64,000 nucleotides of DNA. Origin: Aphanomyces cochlioides (lineage: Eukaryota > Oomycota > Saprolegniomycetes > Saprolegniales > Verrucalvaceae). The DNA lies in NCBI GenBank assembly GCA_019828595.1, contig JAHQRK010000040.1, positions 124,001 to 188,000 on the forward strand, given 5' to 3'. A program made the translations under genes and the position numbers. A model generated the notes under the pieces. It was not told where the DNA came from and ran no database searches. It saw nothing but the letters and a program-made list of their open reading frames with translations. Position 1 is the first letter of the stretch. Every line of letters starts with the position of its first letter. This document shows positions 1-9,994 of the stretch, in pieces.

Positions 1-954
1 CGACCCTTGTGTTGGGTATGTTGTCGCCTTGAAATATGGTGTTCATGCTCAAATTTTGCCCTGTAGCTGAACCCTCTGACGGGTGCTCTCGCCTGCGGAA
101 CAATGTCCAGGGCAAATTGGTGCTCGTCATCCGAGGAAATTGCCGCTTTGACACGAAGGCATTGGTCGCACAGGAAGCACGAGCTTCTGCTGTCGTTGTG
201 ATGGACGATTCGACAAGGGAGCATCCGTGGCAAATCCGCATGCAATGCCATGCGTGTCATACTATTCATATCCCGTCAGTTTTTATTCCCCATGCAAGTG
301 GGAAAGAGCTCATGACGAGACTTCGGACTAGCAACGTATCGGTCGTCCTCAATTCGACGGGTCAAAGTAAGAATCGAAAAGGGGTTTGCATGAACAATCT
401 CGTTGACTAGTACCAGCCGACAAAAATCGAGTTTATACACTCCATGGCATTGATCCGAGCACGGTCGACATCGTGTCTGCAGCATTCTCTGGCCTAATTC
501 ACGCCGCACTGCCGTACATGGGCTATGTCTACGCGTCTTCCTTCTTTTTTGTGCTCATGAGGTAGGAGGACAAAGATCATACTAGACTGATTTAACTGCA
601 GCAGCTTTTCTTGTGCACTGGTAGATGCCATGTCATCGTATTGGAAGCAATATGGTTGGTATAAACTTGATATCCATGAGGATTGATATTGCGTGTAGGC
701 CGAAGAAGCCTATGGCAAAATCTGGCAGTCACACCGTACACTGCCACCGCATCCGAGCGAGTTTCATGCACAATTTGCCTGGACGAGTTCTCCTCGAACG
801 AAATGATCAAGGTTTTGCACCACTCGTTTGAATGCAGCTTATACGATTGCAGGTTTTGCCTTGTCGACATATTTATCACGGAGAATGTATCGACGAATGG
901 TTTGACAATGGAAACAACACTTGCCCCATGTGCAAACGAAAGGCTTTCCGGTGA
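1..954 (+). CDS. PA-TM-RING E3 ubiquitin ligase, 5' partial
   Basis: Probable membrane-anchored E3 ubiquitin ligase of the RNF13/GRAIL type, acting on endosomal or ER membranes. The window opens in a coding piece (about 1-15) followed by an intron ending at 66, so the true start lies upstream. From 67 the frame encodes a protease-associated (PA) domain (GKLVLVIRGNCRF), then after a short intron a hydrophobic stretch with HAALPYMGYVYASSFFFVLM as the membrane segment. The last exons encode a RING-H2 finger: CTICLDEF, then across a 41-nt intron (about 805-852) LPCRHIYHGECIDEW and CPMCKRK, which gives the full C-x2-C...C-x-H-x3-H...C-x2-C set. The stop is TGA at 952-954, directly after the RING, so there is no long cytosolic tail. 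Domain order PA-TM-RING is diagnostic of the family; the substrate is unknown. Confidence 0.82.
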
Positions 955-1446
955 CCATCGTGAGTGACAAAGAGCACATTGCCGCTTTAGCCAAACTGTA
1001 ACATATCAATTCGATTGTTTCCCCAATATCGCACGTGGCTTGAGGCGCTGGAAAAACTGATGATTGAACTATTATACTTCTCGATGGATATCGAGCGCAA
1101 ATGAAGGACGAGCCGATCCTTGCCCACCACCAAAGCCAAGCTAGCTCGATTTAAACGTCTTCCCCAAGAGCTGTCATCCCTTCACACTATGGAAATTTCT
1201 TTGCCCCCCCCCCGTTTCATTCGGCTAAATCCCCAATACTCGGGTCTCGGTTATTATACAGGGGAACTTGGTCACTCATTCTCAACATGTTGGATGAAGG
1301 CATGGGGGGCTAGCCAGAGCCCCCCCCCAAGCTGACAAATGAAGATTAATTGTCGTTGGCTCGTCGTCTAGGCGGACGTCGAGGTACTTTGACGTCTAAA
1401 GTCGACCTCGAAGCTGTCGAATTCGCGAAAATCGCACTCTAATCGT
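955..1446. other. Intergenic region with two poly-C tracts
   Basis: No supported gene. It contains runs of 10 C (1204-1213) and 9 C (1320-1328) about 110 bp apart. The 3' end leads into the MED22 promoter. Confidence 0.5.
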
Positions 1447-1510
1447 GACGGACACGCAACGTAAAGATGCTTGCAATGATTTTGGGCGGAATCAACCTAG
1501 GAAATTCTCG

Positions 1511-1530
1511 TATCCGAATATCCGGTTATT
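1511..1530. promoter_or_regulatory. TATCCG/ATCCGG element upstream of MED22
   Basis: TATCCGAATATCCGGTTATT lies 17 bp before the MED22 ATG. It is a partly degenerate member of the palindromic TATCCGGATA family seen at several other genes in this window. A regulatory role is inferred from recurrence and position only. Confidence 0.4.
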
Positions 1531-1546
1531 ACAAAATCCGCCCAAA

Positions 1547-1927
1547 ATGGCCGAGGACTATCGCCGACGGCTGGACAACAATGTCGAATCGCTTGTGGAA
1601 AACTTCCGTGGTCTCGTGACGATGAGCAAGATCAAGGATCGCACGCAGACATCCCGTCAAGCATTACAGAGCTCGGTGTACGCGACGACGCTGGTCCACG
1701 CGAGCGAGTCGCTTTTGAAGCTCATTGCCGAGCTCAAGCTGAGCTTGACACTCAACGATTTCGAAGGCATCAACCAGCAAGTCGACGCGACGTCGGAATC
1801 CCTCAAGGAGAAATGTGACGACGTGGATAATTCGATCGATCACCTCTGCTCAGACGTGGCATCTGCTCTCTTTGAATTGGAAAACCATTATTATCAGAGC
1901 AAGTGGCGCGTGCAGCAAGACATCTAA
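1547..1927 (+). CDS. MED22: Mediator complex subunit 22
   Basis: Head-module subunit of Mediator, which bridges transcription factors and RNA polymerase II in the nucleus. The protein of about 126 residues begins MAEDYRRRLDNNVESLVENF and continues with helical segments (VYATTLVHASESLLKLIAEL, LKLSLTLNDFEGINQQVD), the conserved MED22/Surf5 four-helix-bundle pattern at normal family length. The open frame extends upstream to 1445, but the ATG at 1547 matches the conserved N-terminus and follows the promoter-like motif at 1511-1530, so it is preferred. Single exon. Its stop at 1925-1927 is 25 bp from the end of the SNF5 gene on the other strand. MED27 lies 16 kb away. Confidence 0.88.
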   Translation: MAEDYRRRLDNNVESLVENFRGLVTMSKIKDRTQTSRQALQSSVYATTLVHASESLLKLIAELKLSLTLNDFEGINQQVDATSESLKEKCDDVDNSIDHLCSDVASALFELENHYYQSKWRVQQDI

Positions 1928-1951
1928 CCACACACATGGAATATCATCATT

Positions 1952-3842
1952 TTATTCGTCGTCCTCTTCTTCCATTTCATCGTCATCGTCCTCTTCCAAT
2001 TCATTCTCATCGTCGTCGTCGTCGTCTTCATCCATATCTTCTTTGCTGCTAGGTGGAGCTGGTGAGCTAGCCTTTCCAACGTACGGCGACGAAGACTTTG
2101 ATGCTGGTGATTTGCCCGCATCGGCATTTTCTTTCTGCTTCCACTCGACCATCCGCTGTGCATTTTCCTTGTCGGCCAGCGGTTGATAGCTACAACCACG
2201 TCAACTTTTGACATTCATTGGCAAATAGAACAAACCTGGCCCGTTGCTCTTCCGTGAGTTTTTGCCACATTTCCCCCAGGAGTCTTGACGCTTCCTTTGC
2301 ACTTGCATTTGGATTTTGAACCATGAGCTTCTTTCTCCATTGCCTATTGCATGGCATTAAGTCTGACTGAAACGAGGGGGTAGTTTGTACCTGCAAAAGA
2401 TCAGGAACGTATTGACAGGCTTGGGAGGTCGATTGGGTTTCGAAGCTTCTGTCATGATCACTGCCGCGGCTCCAGAGGCTTGGTAAGGAATACTTCGCAC
2501 GGGGAAGTACGGCATCATGACAGCAGGTTGCGGTGGCGCTGGCATTGACGTCGGTCGCATTCGTTTAAAATCTTCTCGTTCCAAGAGAGGAATGTCATCT
2601 GCAACAATGTAGCGAACTTTTGGCTCCCATAGTTTTGCCTCCTCCATGTCTCGAAGCGGCTGAACAACATGAGGAAGATTGCTTGATGTGTCGTTCAAAC
2701 GTTCTTTCTACAAACGAGCCAACGCTCAGCTTCTTCAAGGCAACATCAACATACCCGAGCATGAACAACAAGCTGTTCACGGATTGAAAGCGCAATTTGA
2801 ACTTGGAATTCGCCACTGAGTCCCATCTCGGCGCACAAGACACGAGCGAAATGATCAGGGTCGTTGGTGGGATTTTTGACGTCCCATTCAAATGAGTCGA
2901 TGAGTACCGTGTCATTCAAGCGTAATTTGATAAATATTGGACATAGATGCGAGGCCGATGTGGAATTGGAAGACGAAGTCGATGATGTGGTTGAAGGTAG
3001 AAGAAATGGTTTGGCTTGCTCAACTTGCTTGCGAATGGCCTCGGCAATCGGCACGTAGAAGCATTCGGGTAGGTCCAAATCTCGGATCAACGACGCAGAG
3101 AATGTCTCGTATGTGTAGTCCGACTCGTAACTACGATTGAGCATGAGATCAGGTAGAAAGATTGTGGGAATGCGTACATGTTGTATGAGAAAGAGTCAAT
3201 GTACCGATATCCATCAACATCGACATCCAAGCGAATTGGGACCAAGCATGTTTCAGACTTTGTAATCTATGTCGAATTTGCTTTTTATTGCGACAAAAAA
3301 GTGAAAGCAGTACTTTGGGGTACTTATACAATGGTCGTTCTGCCAATTCAATCGCGGGCTTCCTAAAATGATGAATCAGCAATCGTTGCAAGCATATTTT
3401 CTCACCGTTTGACTTGGTGCGCGGGGTCAATCATGTCATGCGCAGCTCGAATTGTCGACTGCATGATCATGTTGGTTTTGTCGAGGGGTTTGCCACCACG
3501 TCGATTCACGAGCCACGTTTCCATGAGTCCATTGATGCGCGCAATGTTTCCTTTGTATCGTCCAAGCATCCACTGTGAGAGCATCGATGCATTCACGCCG
3601 CATTCTTTCGACACGTCCACTTGGCGTAAACCAAGTCTCGAGCGCAACGCTTCAACCTATTCCACAAGCATCGACTCTTGGTCTCAACTTAGCAAGATCG
3701 TACCTCTTGCGCCAGCATCGATCGTTCAATCTCGGCATTGTCCTACGTCGAAGGCATTGCTGTCCTTTCCCGCCCTTTCCATCATTCGTACCTGCTGCAA
3801 GTGCGCAAAATCCGATCCTGGCGGACCTGCTCGGCCTGACAT
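1952..3842 (-). CDS. SNF5/SMARCB1 homologue with C-terminal HMG box
   Basis: Core subunit of a SWI/SNF-type chromatin remodeller. The start is ATG at 3842 (MSGRAGPPGSDFAHLQQ). Exons run about 3792-3842, 3704-3742, 3406-3656 and onward, separated by introns of 40-60 nt. Order of parts: an N-terminal helix-turn-helix-like stretch (RLGLRQVDVSKECGVNASML, then MLGRYKGN); SNF5 repeat 1 (CLVPIRLDVDVDGYRYIDSF ... LPECFYVPIAEAIRKQVEQ); SNF5 repeat 2 (IFIKLRLNDTVLIDSFEWDV ... GEFQVQIALSIREQLVVHAR); then an HMG box (PPKPVNTFLIF with RQWRKKLMVQNPNAS and LLGEMWQKLTEEQRARF); and a very acidic tail. All splice joins I tried keep frame, so the HMG box appears to belong to the same gene. In animals SNF5 and the HMG subunit (BAF57) are separate, which makes the fusion notable. 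Start and exon chain are moderately sure, SNF5 identity very sure. Confidence 0.85.
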
Positions 3843-3862
3843 CGGATCTGCAACTGGAAATA

Positions 3863-3876
3863 CGGATAATTATCCG
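3863..3876. promoter_or_regulatory. Palindrome CGGATAATTATCCG at the SNF5 start
   Basis: Perfect 14-bp palindrome beginning 21 bp upstream of the SNF5 ATG (minus strand). It belongs to the recurrent TATCCGGATA family. Confidence 0.5.
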
Positions 3877-4093
3877 GACAAATACAATAACGAGGTCAAA
3901 ATCGATGGGATATCTGTGGCCAGCCATTGCATTGAATCTCGTGGAAAAGAAAATTTTGTGCAACAAGCTTCCCCACATATTTTGCATATGCGGATTTGAA
4001 TTTGTGGTATAGAGAGCTCGAAATGAGTTTTCAAAATCACACGCGAAATCCACATGTGGTGTTCATTGTCGAATTGACTCCCCCACCGGCAGC

Positions 4094-4786
4094 ATGCAAT
4101 TCAACGACTTGAACACTGACATTGGCTTGAAGAAGCTCAACGGATTCTTGACCGCCAAGTCGTACATTGAAGGCTTCCAATTCTCGGCCGCCGACAGCAA
4201 CTTGTTTGCCAAGGTCCCTGCCACCCCTGATGCGTCGAAATACCCCAACGTGTACCGCTGGTATGTCCACACGGCCGCCAAGTTGGGTCTCCGTGTTGCG
4301 TTGAGCGCGCAATCCGCCACCCCTGCTGCCGCTGCTGCTCCTGCCAAGGCTGCCCCTGCAAAGGCCGCTCCTGCTCCTGCCAAGAAGGAAGCTGAAGATG
4401 ACGATGACGATCTCTTTGGCGATGATGATGACGAAGAAGACGAAGCTGCTAAGGAAGCTGCCAAGAAGCGTGCTGAAGCCGCCAAGGCCAACAAGAAGGA
4501 AAAGCCGAAGCCGGTTGAACGCTCCCAAGTCGTGATCGAAGTCAAGCCTTGGGAAGCTGAAACTGACTTGGAAGAATTGGCTGCCAAGATCAAGCAAGTT
4601 GAAGTCGATGGTTTGACCTGGGGTGAAGGCCACAAGTTGGTCCCTGTCGCCTTCGGTATCAAGAAGTTGCTCATCCAATGTATTATTATTGACGACAAGG
4701 TGTTGATGGACGATATCACTGAAGCCATTGAAGCCTTCGAAGACTACGTGCAGAGTGTGGACATTGCATCGATGAACAAGATGTAA
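4094..4786 (+). CDS. Translation elongation factor eEF1B (GDP/GTP exchange subunit)
   Basis: Guanine-nucleotide exchange factor that reloads eEF1A with GTP in the cytosol. 230 residues, single exon. The N-terminal part is a GST-C-like helical domain (DIGLKKLNGFLTAKSYIEGF, YPNVYRWYVHTAAKL). An Ala/Pro linker and an acidic block with a conserved CK2-type site follow (DDDDDLFGDDDDEEDEAAKE). The C-terminal exchange domain is complete (VIEVKPWEAETDLEELAAKI, VAFGIKKLLIQCIIIDDKV, IEAFEDYVQSVDIASMNKM). Family-typical length. Strong preference for GTC, GCC and AAG codons fits a highly expressed gene. Confidence 0.96.
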   Translation: MQFNDLNTDIGLKKLNGFLTAKSYIEGFQFSAADSNLFAKVPATPDASKYPNVYRWYVHTAAKLGLRVALSAQSATPAAAAAPAKAAPAKAAPAPAKKEAEDDDDDLFGDDDDEEDEAAKEAAKKRAEAAKANKKEKPKPVERSQVVIEVKPWEAETDLEELAAKIKQVEVDGLTWGEGHKLVPVAFGIKKLLIQCIIIDDKVLMDDITEAIEAFEDYVQSVDIASMNKM

Positions 4787-5114
4787 ATTCGTTAACAAAA
4801 TAGACCGTAGTTTCTATGTCGTTATGCCACGTGTCCTTCCTAGCGCTGCCATCCTTCCACTCCATACAGCCCACGATTCTCCGTCGACCGCCTTTCCTTC
4901 CCTTAGCTCGTATCCACAGACAACTCAATGGTCCTCCCAATGATATTCTTCAACTCAGTCGCCTCATCAGGTTTCCACCGAAGTCTACCGCCTCCAGTGC
5001 AGCGAATCTCGTCATCCCTGAGGCGCTCGTCGTTCGACGGGTATTTCGCAGTCTGAAGACATCACAGCTGTATAATTGATCATTTAACCTGACAGGAAGC
5101 CATGGTTTCTTGGT
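4787..5114. other. Intergenic region between eEF1B and EMC2
   Basis: Tail-to-tail intergenic segment. An 87-codon open frame on + (4816-5079) is present but has no recognisable domain and looks like chance. No gene is called. Confidence 0.4.
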
Positions 5115-6111
5115 TTAGTCGTCGAATGACTCCTTGGTGGCGGCAACAACTTCGTCGGCTATGCACAGACATGACAATTAGCACATGGGAAGAGACATAC
5201 CAATGCTAACAACATCTTCGGTTGCATTTTGGTTGTACGCAGTGTGAAGCTTTGACACTGCGAGTTGATGCAGACGCTTGTTGAGATCTTTTTCTTCCTT
5301 TTCCACTTTGAGCTTCAACGACGCCAATGTCGACGTGCACTAGATAGAGTCCAAGTTGGACAAACCATTTTCATATTTTCTTTGAGTTTGATCTTACCAT
5401 GATGAGCGCCATGAGAGCACGGGCGTTGTTGGTGTCGTTCAATTCGATGGAATGAGCCAGATGCTTCCTTGCGAGCTTGAGATTGTCAACACCGCCGATC
5501 GTAATGTAGATTTCCGCAAGTCGTTCATGGTAGAAGGCGCTCAGCGGGTTTGTCAAAATCAATTCTTCAAAGCAAAACGCAGCCTTGACGTAGTTTCCAC
5601 CTGCGAGATACAACTCAGCCAATTCAATCCAACTGCCGGCATCGGTCTGGAAGTTCTTGAGCAGTGCGTTCAATTTAGCGATCGCATCGTCAATCTTGCC
5701 TTGAGCTTTGTAAATAGCAACTTGGCGCTTCATGATGAGCATATTGGATGGATTCTTGGTCAACATGTCCTTGTAAAATGCATCTGCTTGGGAAAAATTG
5801 CCTCGGGCTTCCAAAATCATGAGCTCCAAGCGCTGGACTCGCGAACTGTCTGGGAATTTACTCTTCAGCGCTCCAATACACTTGTCTACCAGGTCTTGTT
5901 CGTTTATGTCGAGAGCTGCCAAGAGCGTCTGCTCGTAGACAGTATAGAGATTGTCGGCGGATAGTCCTCCGTTGGCGATCAGCTTTTGCCCAACCTTCAC
6001 GCAGACGTCAGGGGCACGGATCTTCTCCTTGCGGATGAACTCGAGCAGCTCCAAAGAGCTCGCACGGTCGCCTGTTGCAGCGGCATCGAGCTTTTGCTTG
6101 TAGAGCTCCAT
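5115..6111 (-). CDS. EMC2: ER membrane protein complex subunit 2 (TPR protein)
   Basis: Cytosolic scaffold subunit of the EMC, which inserts tail-anchored and multipass proteins into the ER membrane. Three exons: 5398-6111, 5201-5340 and 5115-5158, with introns of 57 and 42 nt. The protein of about 300 residues carries TPR-like helical repeats, for example LELMILEARGNFSQADAFYK, SWIELAELYLAGGNYVKAAF and YHERLAEIYITIGGVDNLKL, the typical EMC2/TTC35 spacing. The last exons give a coiled tail (SLKLKVEKEEKDLNKRLHQL) ending ATKESFDD. The ATG at 6111 starts MELYKQKLDAAATGDRASSL. SEC61A and Derlin, also ER machinery, lie nearby; this is probably coincidence. Confidence 0.88.
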
Positions 6112-6284
6112 GTTGGCTTGAGGTGTGAGGTGTGGATGGCAAAAACCTGTAAGAGTTTATGAAATGTGCATATCATTTGATAAAGGGCGACAAGGAAGTC
6201 CACATGATAAAAACTTGCAAAATGAAATGGCAGTGGACATCCGTGCGGTAATTCCGTGCGATGTCATACAAGTTCAACGGGCCA

Positions 6285-7167
6285 TTAGTAGTTCAAAAGC
6301 GACCATCGAACATGCGTAATCTTATCCGTGACATGGCCAAAGATGAGCCTACGAGGAGTCCGTTTTGGGTTGTGTTTGAGCTCAAAGTACCATTGAAATC
6401 CATATCGGTCGTTCAAGGCTATTCCAGTCTGGGTGATCGTGACTCGATCTTGGTCTTCGAGAATGTTGCCAAAGCTCACTGGCTAGGGTTAGTCGAGTCG
6501 TCTCCAGTCGTTCTGTCGAGTGTACGCTGTCTTGTATTTGATTGCTGATTTAGATCGTTGAGAAATACCGACGTCTGTGCGATAAAGATGCCAAGAGCAT
6601 GTCCAACATCGATGGAATCGCTTGTGTGTCGCCGATGCATTCTTTGGACACGAAGTTGGCAAAGATCGTGAACTGGACATGACATATGCAAATGCATTGA
6701 TGCATGGGCATTTGCCGTGCTCACCGCTGTTCAACTTGACGAGAATATGATCGTCCGCGACATCACCGAAAGGTCGATAAGGATATGCCTGCTGTGAAAT
6801 ATTGTAAGCAAGATCGGCCATGTGCACGCAACCTCCCTCTCTCCCCTCGCCATCTCCGAGAAGCGTTGTCTCCATGTAGTTTGGTCGGCCCCGCGTAGCG
6901 CCAAATCCGTCGCCGACTGAAGGTACCTCTTGAGGGGATTGCATGAGAACCCAATCGATCCATGCTTTCAATTCTTCCTGTCTCGACTTCTTCATCTTCA
7001 GGGCCTTTCTCTCTCGTTTCAATGCTCGTATTTCGTCTTTTGCGACTCGTAGCCACGAGACACCTAGAACCAGACTGGTCGCAAGAGACGCTTGCTTCCA
7101 CAGCTCGACACATCATTTTCGTACTTGCTGCCGAAACAAAGTGGAGACAACGTGAGCGTTGCTGCAT
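6285..7167 (-). CDS. Unassigned protein, possibly START-like lipid-binding family
   Basis: Multi-exon gene without a secure family. From ATG 7167 exon 1 (7125-7167) splices to an exon starting at 7063. That exon encodes a basic helical stretch (ALKRERKALKMKKSRQEELK), an aromatic patch (ELKAWIDWVLMQS) and GVADDHILVKLNS-like residues. Later exons encode a beta-rich end (NILEDQDRVTITQTGIALND, YGFQWYFELKHNP, IFGHVTDKITHVRWSLLNY) before a TAA at 6285-6287. The layout, a basic N-terminus followed by a mixed domain, resembles oomycete START-like proteins, but this is only an impression. The join near 6700-6730 works in one frame while a neighbouring frame (FTIFANFVSKECIGDTQAIP) looks more protein-like, so either the splicing is different or there is a frameshift. 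Exon 1 and intron 1 are duplicated in inverted form just upstream. Confidence 0.45.
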
Positions 7168-7386
7168 TCCGAAAACGAGTTCTTGTTACAGCTCAAAGTT
7201 CATTTGTAAAGTTCGATGTAGCATCGTCAGCGTCTCCTTGAGCTCACGTTCTGTTGTGCGGGACGCGCGTTTTCGCAATGCAGCAACGCTCATGTTTCGG
7301 CATGGCAGCAAGTACGAAAATGATGTGTCGAGTTGTGGAAGCAAGCGTCTCTTCTGCTGGTTCTAGGTGTCTCGTGGCTACGAGCT
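7047..7386. repeat. Inverted duplication (arms about 7047-7178 and 7268-7386)
   Basis: The segment carrying exon 1, intron 1 and the start of exon 2 of the minus-strand gene reappears on the plus strand after a spacer of about 90 bp. Shared blocks include GCAGCAAGTACGAAAATGAT, GTGGAAGCAAGCGTCTCT and TCTAGGTGTCTCGTGGCTAC. Arms are near 90% identical by eye, with a short indel. The plus-strand copy would splice at the same sites but reaches a stop soon after (near 7420), so it is probably non-functional. Confidence 0.8.
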
Positions 7387-7399
7387 GTCGTCATCATAG

Positions 7400-8040
7400 C
7401 TCCACCCAGACAGTTTACATGAAGTGCCGAAACGAGTCCCCCTCCGACTGCGAAAAGCGATTCTGGCCTTGGAGTCGCGACAAAAACATACGAGGCGCTT
7501 CAACAACTGTGCTTCATGAATCTGAGGTTCGCGTAAGTCAAAATCATTTAGCATACCTTCGGTCGCGGTGGACTGATGCAGTGGTTTGAAGTGTGCATCT
7601 CCTCGAGACAACCTCATTCTGTCGGTGGAGTCACCCCTTCAGCAAAGCCGAAGTCGCCGCTTATGAGTGCTTTGACGAGATCTACTCTGGAATTCAAGTT
7701 GATCTTGAAGATTGTATCAAGTACACAGTCGGCTGGTTGATTAAACTGAGATTCGTCATGTTTATAGGCACCACCACTGCAGCGAATGCCGGACCATTGT
7801 CGCTTTGGCAATAACTACCTTGAGATAGCACAGATCTGCTCACTTTGGTGTATGTGAGCACCAGCAATTGTATCAGGCCAGATCTCAGAGTATATCTCAG
7901 CGACCGCTGACTAGCAGGGTTCTTTCTTCGCGGTGTCGCTTCGACATCTAGCGGACAATACGAGTGAGGAGAGAGGGGGACACAGCGCTAGCACGAGATG
8001 ACCGACCGGTGAAGACTGTGATTTTCCAGGCATGATCCAG
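7400..8040. other. Gene-poor interval before Derlin
   Basis: Only short open frames on both strands (for example around 7593-7814), none with a recognisable domain. Possible remnants of the gene copied in the inverted duplication. Confidence 0.35.
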
Positions 8041-8050
8041 AAAGTTCAAC

Positions 8051-8133
8051 GACGTAAAGTGTACGTAAAGTATTTTAGAACTTTACGTCAACTGGACATT
8101 TTGGCGAAAGCGTATCCGGATTCTCCGGATAAT
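8051..8133. promoter_or_regulatory. Derlin upstream motif cluster
   Basis: Two direct copies of CGTAAAGT (8053-8060, 8064-8071) and one inverted copy (ACTTTACG, 8080-8087) are followed by ATCCGGATTCTCCGGAT (8114-8130), an inverted repeat of the TATCCGGATA family. All lie within 150 bp of the Derlin ATG. Role inferred. Confidence 0.45.
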
Positions 8134-8195
8134 CAAACCTCCATACGTGCATACGGTGGATTGGACAAAAAAAGAAGAAAGCCGCCGCCGAAATC

Positions 8196-9072
8196 ATGAA
8201 CGATCCACTGGAATGGTACTACGAGATCCCCGTGATTAGCCGACTGTACCTGACTGGCGCGTTCCTCACGACTGCCGCATGTGCCTTGGAGCTCGTGTCT
8301 CCATTCTCGCTCTATTTCAATTTCAATCTGATCTTCTATCGAGGTCAAGTATGGCGCCTTGTCACCAACTTTCTCTTCTTTGGCCTCTTTAGTCTCGACT
8401 TCCTCTTTCACATGTACTTCCTGTACGTATGCAACACTGTAGACTGTGCGCATTGACCACAACATGCTCATGTAGGGTTCGATATTCACGAATGCTCGAA
8501 GAAGGATCGTTCCGAGGCCGAACTGCTGATTTTCTCTACATGCTCCTGCTCGGTGCATTTTTCATGATTGTACGCGCTACCTGCGTCATTCAACGACTCA
8601 CTTGCCTTGAATCTTGTAGCTCGTTGCGCCATTTGTGAGCGTACATTTTTTGGGATCGTCGCTCACATTTATGATGGTTTACATTTGGGGTCGTCGCAAC
8701 GAACATACCCGATTGAGTTTCTTGGGGCTCTTCCCGTTCACCGCTCCGTACCTGCCATGGGTATTGCTTCTCTTTTCAACAGTGCTCGGCAACAGCGCGA
8801 CAATCGATTTGATCGGGATCTTTGTCGGTCACATTTACTACTTCTTTGAAGGTTTGTGCCCTTGTGCTGTTCAATCTGACTTTGACATTTCCTCAGATGT
8901 CTACCCAACAATCGCCGACATCCGTGGCTGGCGCGTTCGCCGTGTGCTTGAGACTCCAACGTTTGTCAAGTTTCTCTGCAACCCACATGGTCTCAACAAT
9001 GACCAGCCGAACATTATGAACGATATTCCAATCGCAGATCCCCGAGACGAAGAGCATCCCCATGCTGATTAA
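8196..9072 (+). CDS. Derlin (ER-associated degradation channel component)
   Basis: Rhomboid-like inactive membrane protein needed to retrotranslocate misfolded ER proteins. Four exons: 8196-8422, 8476-8569, 8620-8851 and 8897-9072, all joined in frame. About 240 residues, usual for Derlin-1/2. It begins with the typical [20 protein letters not shown], followed by the conserved [16 protein letters not shown], the [20 protein letters not shown] loop, WGRRNEH and [16 protein letters not shown], and [16 protein letters not shown]. There are about six hydrophobic segments. No rhomboid catalytic Ser/His, as expected. Derlin-2-like is my best guess among paralogues. Confidence 0.93.
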
Positions 9073-9144
9073 TTGATGTTGTCCATCTTGATGTTTCCTG
9101 TTGTGTTTTCATGACCAAAACCCTGCACTCCTCTATTTTGAAAA

Positions 9145-9200
9145 CACCAACCCCTTCAACCCTAATGCGATAAACCCTCCAACCCCTTCAACCCCTAAAC
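9145..9200. promoter_or_regulatory. C-rich AACCCCT/CCCTAAA tract upstream of the ankyrin gene
   Basis: Degenerate array of CCCCTTCAACCCTA-type units ending 22 bp before the ATG at 9222. The same kind of tract, in either orientation, occurs upstream of three other genes here. Confidence 0.4.
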
Positions 9201-9221
9201 TAGAGAACACACACTGGATAC

Positions 9222-9930
9222 ATGGAGAATGCCGTCGTGCTGTCGACGGAACCTCAGGCAGATCTCCTTGCTTTCCATCACGCTGCGAAGGAAGGCGACG
9301 TCCAGAGCGTTCAAGCGTGGCTACATCGACACGAAAGCGTGAATACAAGTCTAGGAGACGGCTGGACAGCACTTCACTATGCGATTCAATATGGTCAAAT
9401 GGTCGTGTTTGAGCTTCTGGTGCAATGCAGCATTGTCGACTTGAACGCAAAGACAATGTAGGGGGCGTATGCATGAAGAAGGCTAATGCCCTGGTTTTTA
9501 GATGCGGCACGACACCACTCTCCATGGCACTTCGACGACAAAACGACATCATGGCCGACATGCTACTCAATGCTGGTGCGAGCAAAGCTGCAATTCGTAC
9601 GTGCTTTTGGATCTATTCTGCCCGATTGACCACGACGACTATAGCATTCAGTGAAATCTATCAGCTGCAACAGCGTCGACATGGTTTACCAGGCACATTG
9701 CGATACAAACTCTCATCGTACTGGTCACCAATGTGGAAGCCCGACATGCACAGGCGATTCCCCTTGCTGCAGCGCCAAGTATGTTACGTTCTCTTGTGTG
9801 CCAACGCAAGAAATCGAAAGCGACAGTGTGGAATACTGCAAGTCATCACTCATGCCTTTTTCCGCCGTCCGCCAGCAAGGCAATGTACATGGAGGTACTT
9901 GCCGCCGCCGATTCTCCAAAGCATCTTTGA
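9222..9930 (+). CDS. Ankyrin-repeat protein, 3' structure uncertain
   Basis: Small ankyrin-repeat protein of unknown function. Exon 1 (9222 to about 9458) encodes AFHHAAKEGDVQSVQAWLHR and GDGWTALHYAIQYGQMVVFE, two ankyrin units. After an intron of about 43 nt the second exon (from about 9502) continues the repeat (CGTTPLSMALRRQNDIMADM, LLNAGASKAAI). The third exon starts near 9660-9672. Two acceptors are possible and give different C-termini; the frame ending at 9930 is chosen only because it stays open with a simple splice. Convergent with the bL32m gene, whose stop is at 9995. A scaffold or regulatory role is typical of such proteins but not shown. Confidence 0.6.
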
Positions 9931-9994
9931 GTTTTACTTTTGGCTCGACTGAGAGAGAAGACGAGTTGTTGATATTACAGAGTGTTGTGTCTGC

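Noticed and set aside
4037..4798. 253-codon minus-strand open frame
   Set aside because: Shadow of eEF1B created by strong codon bias.
4816..5079. 87-codon plus-strand open frame after eEF1B
   Set aside because: No domain, low-complexity Pro/Ser/Arg content, and a competing open frame on the other strand; looks like chance.
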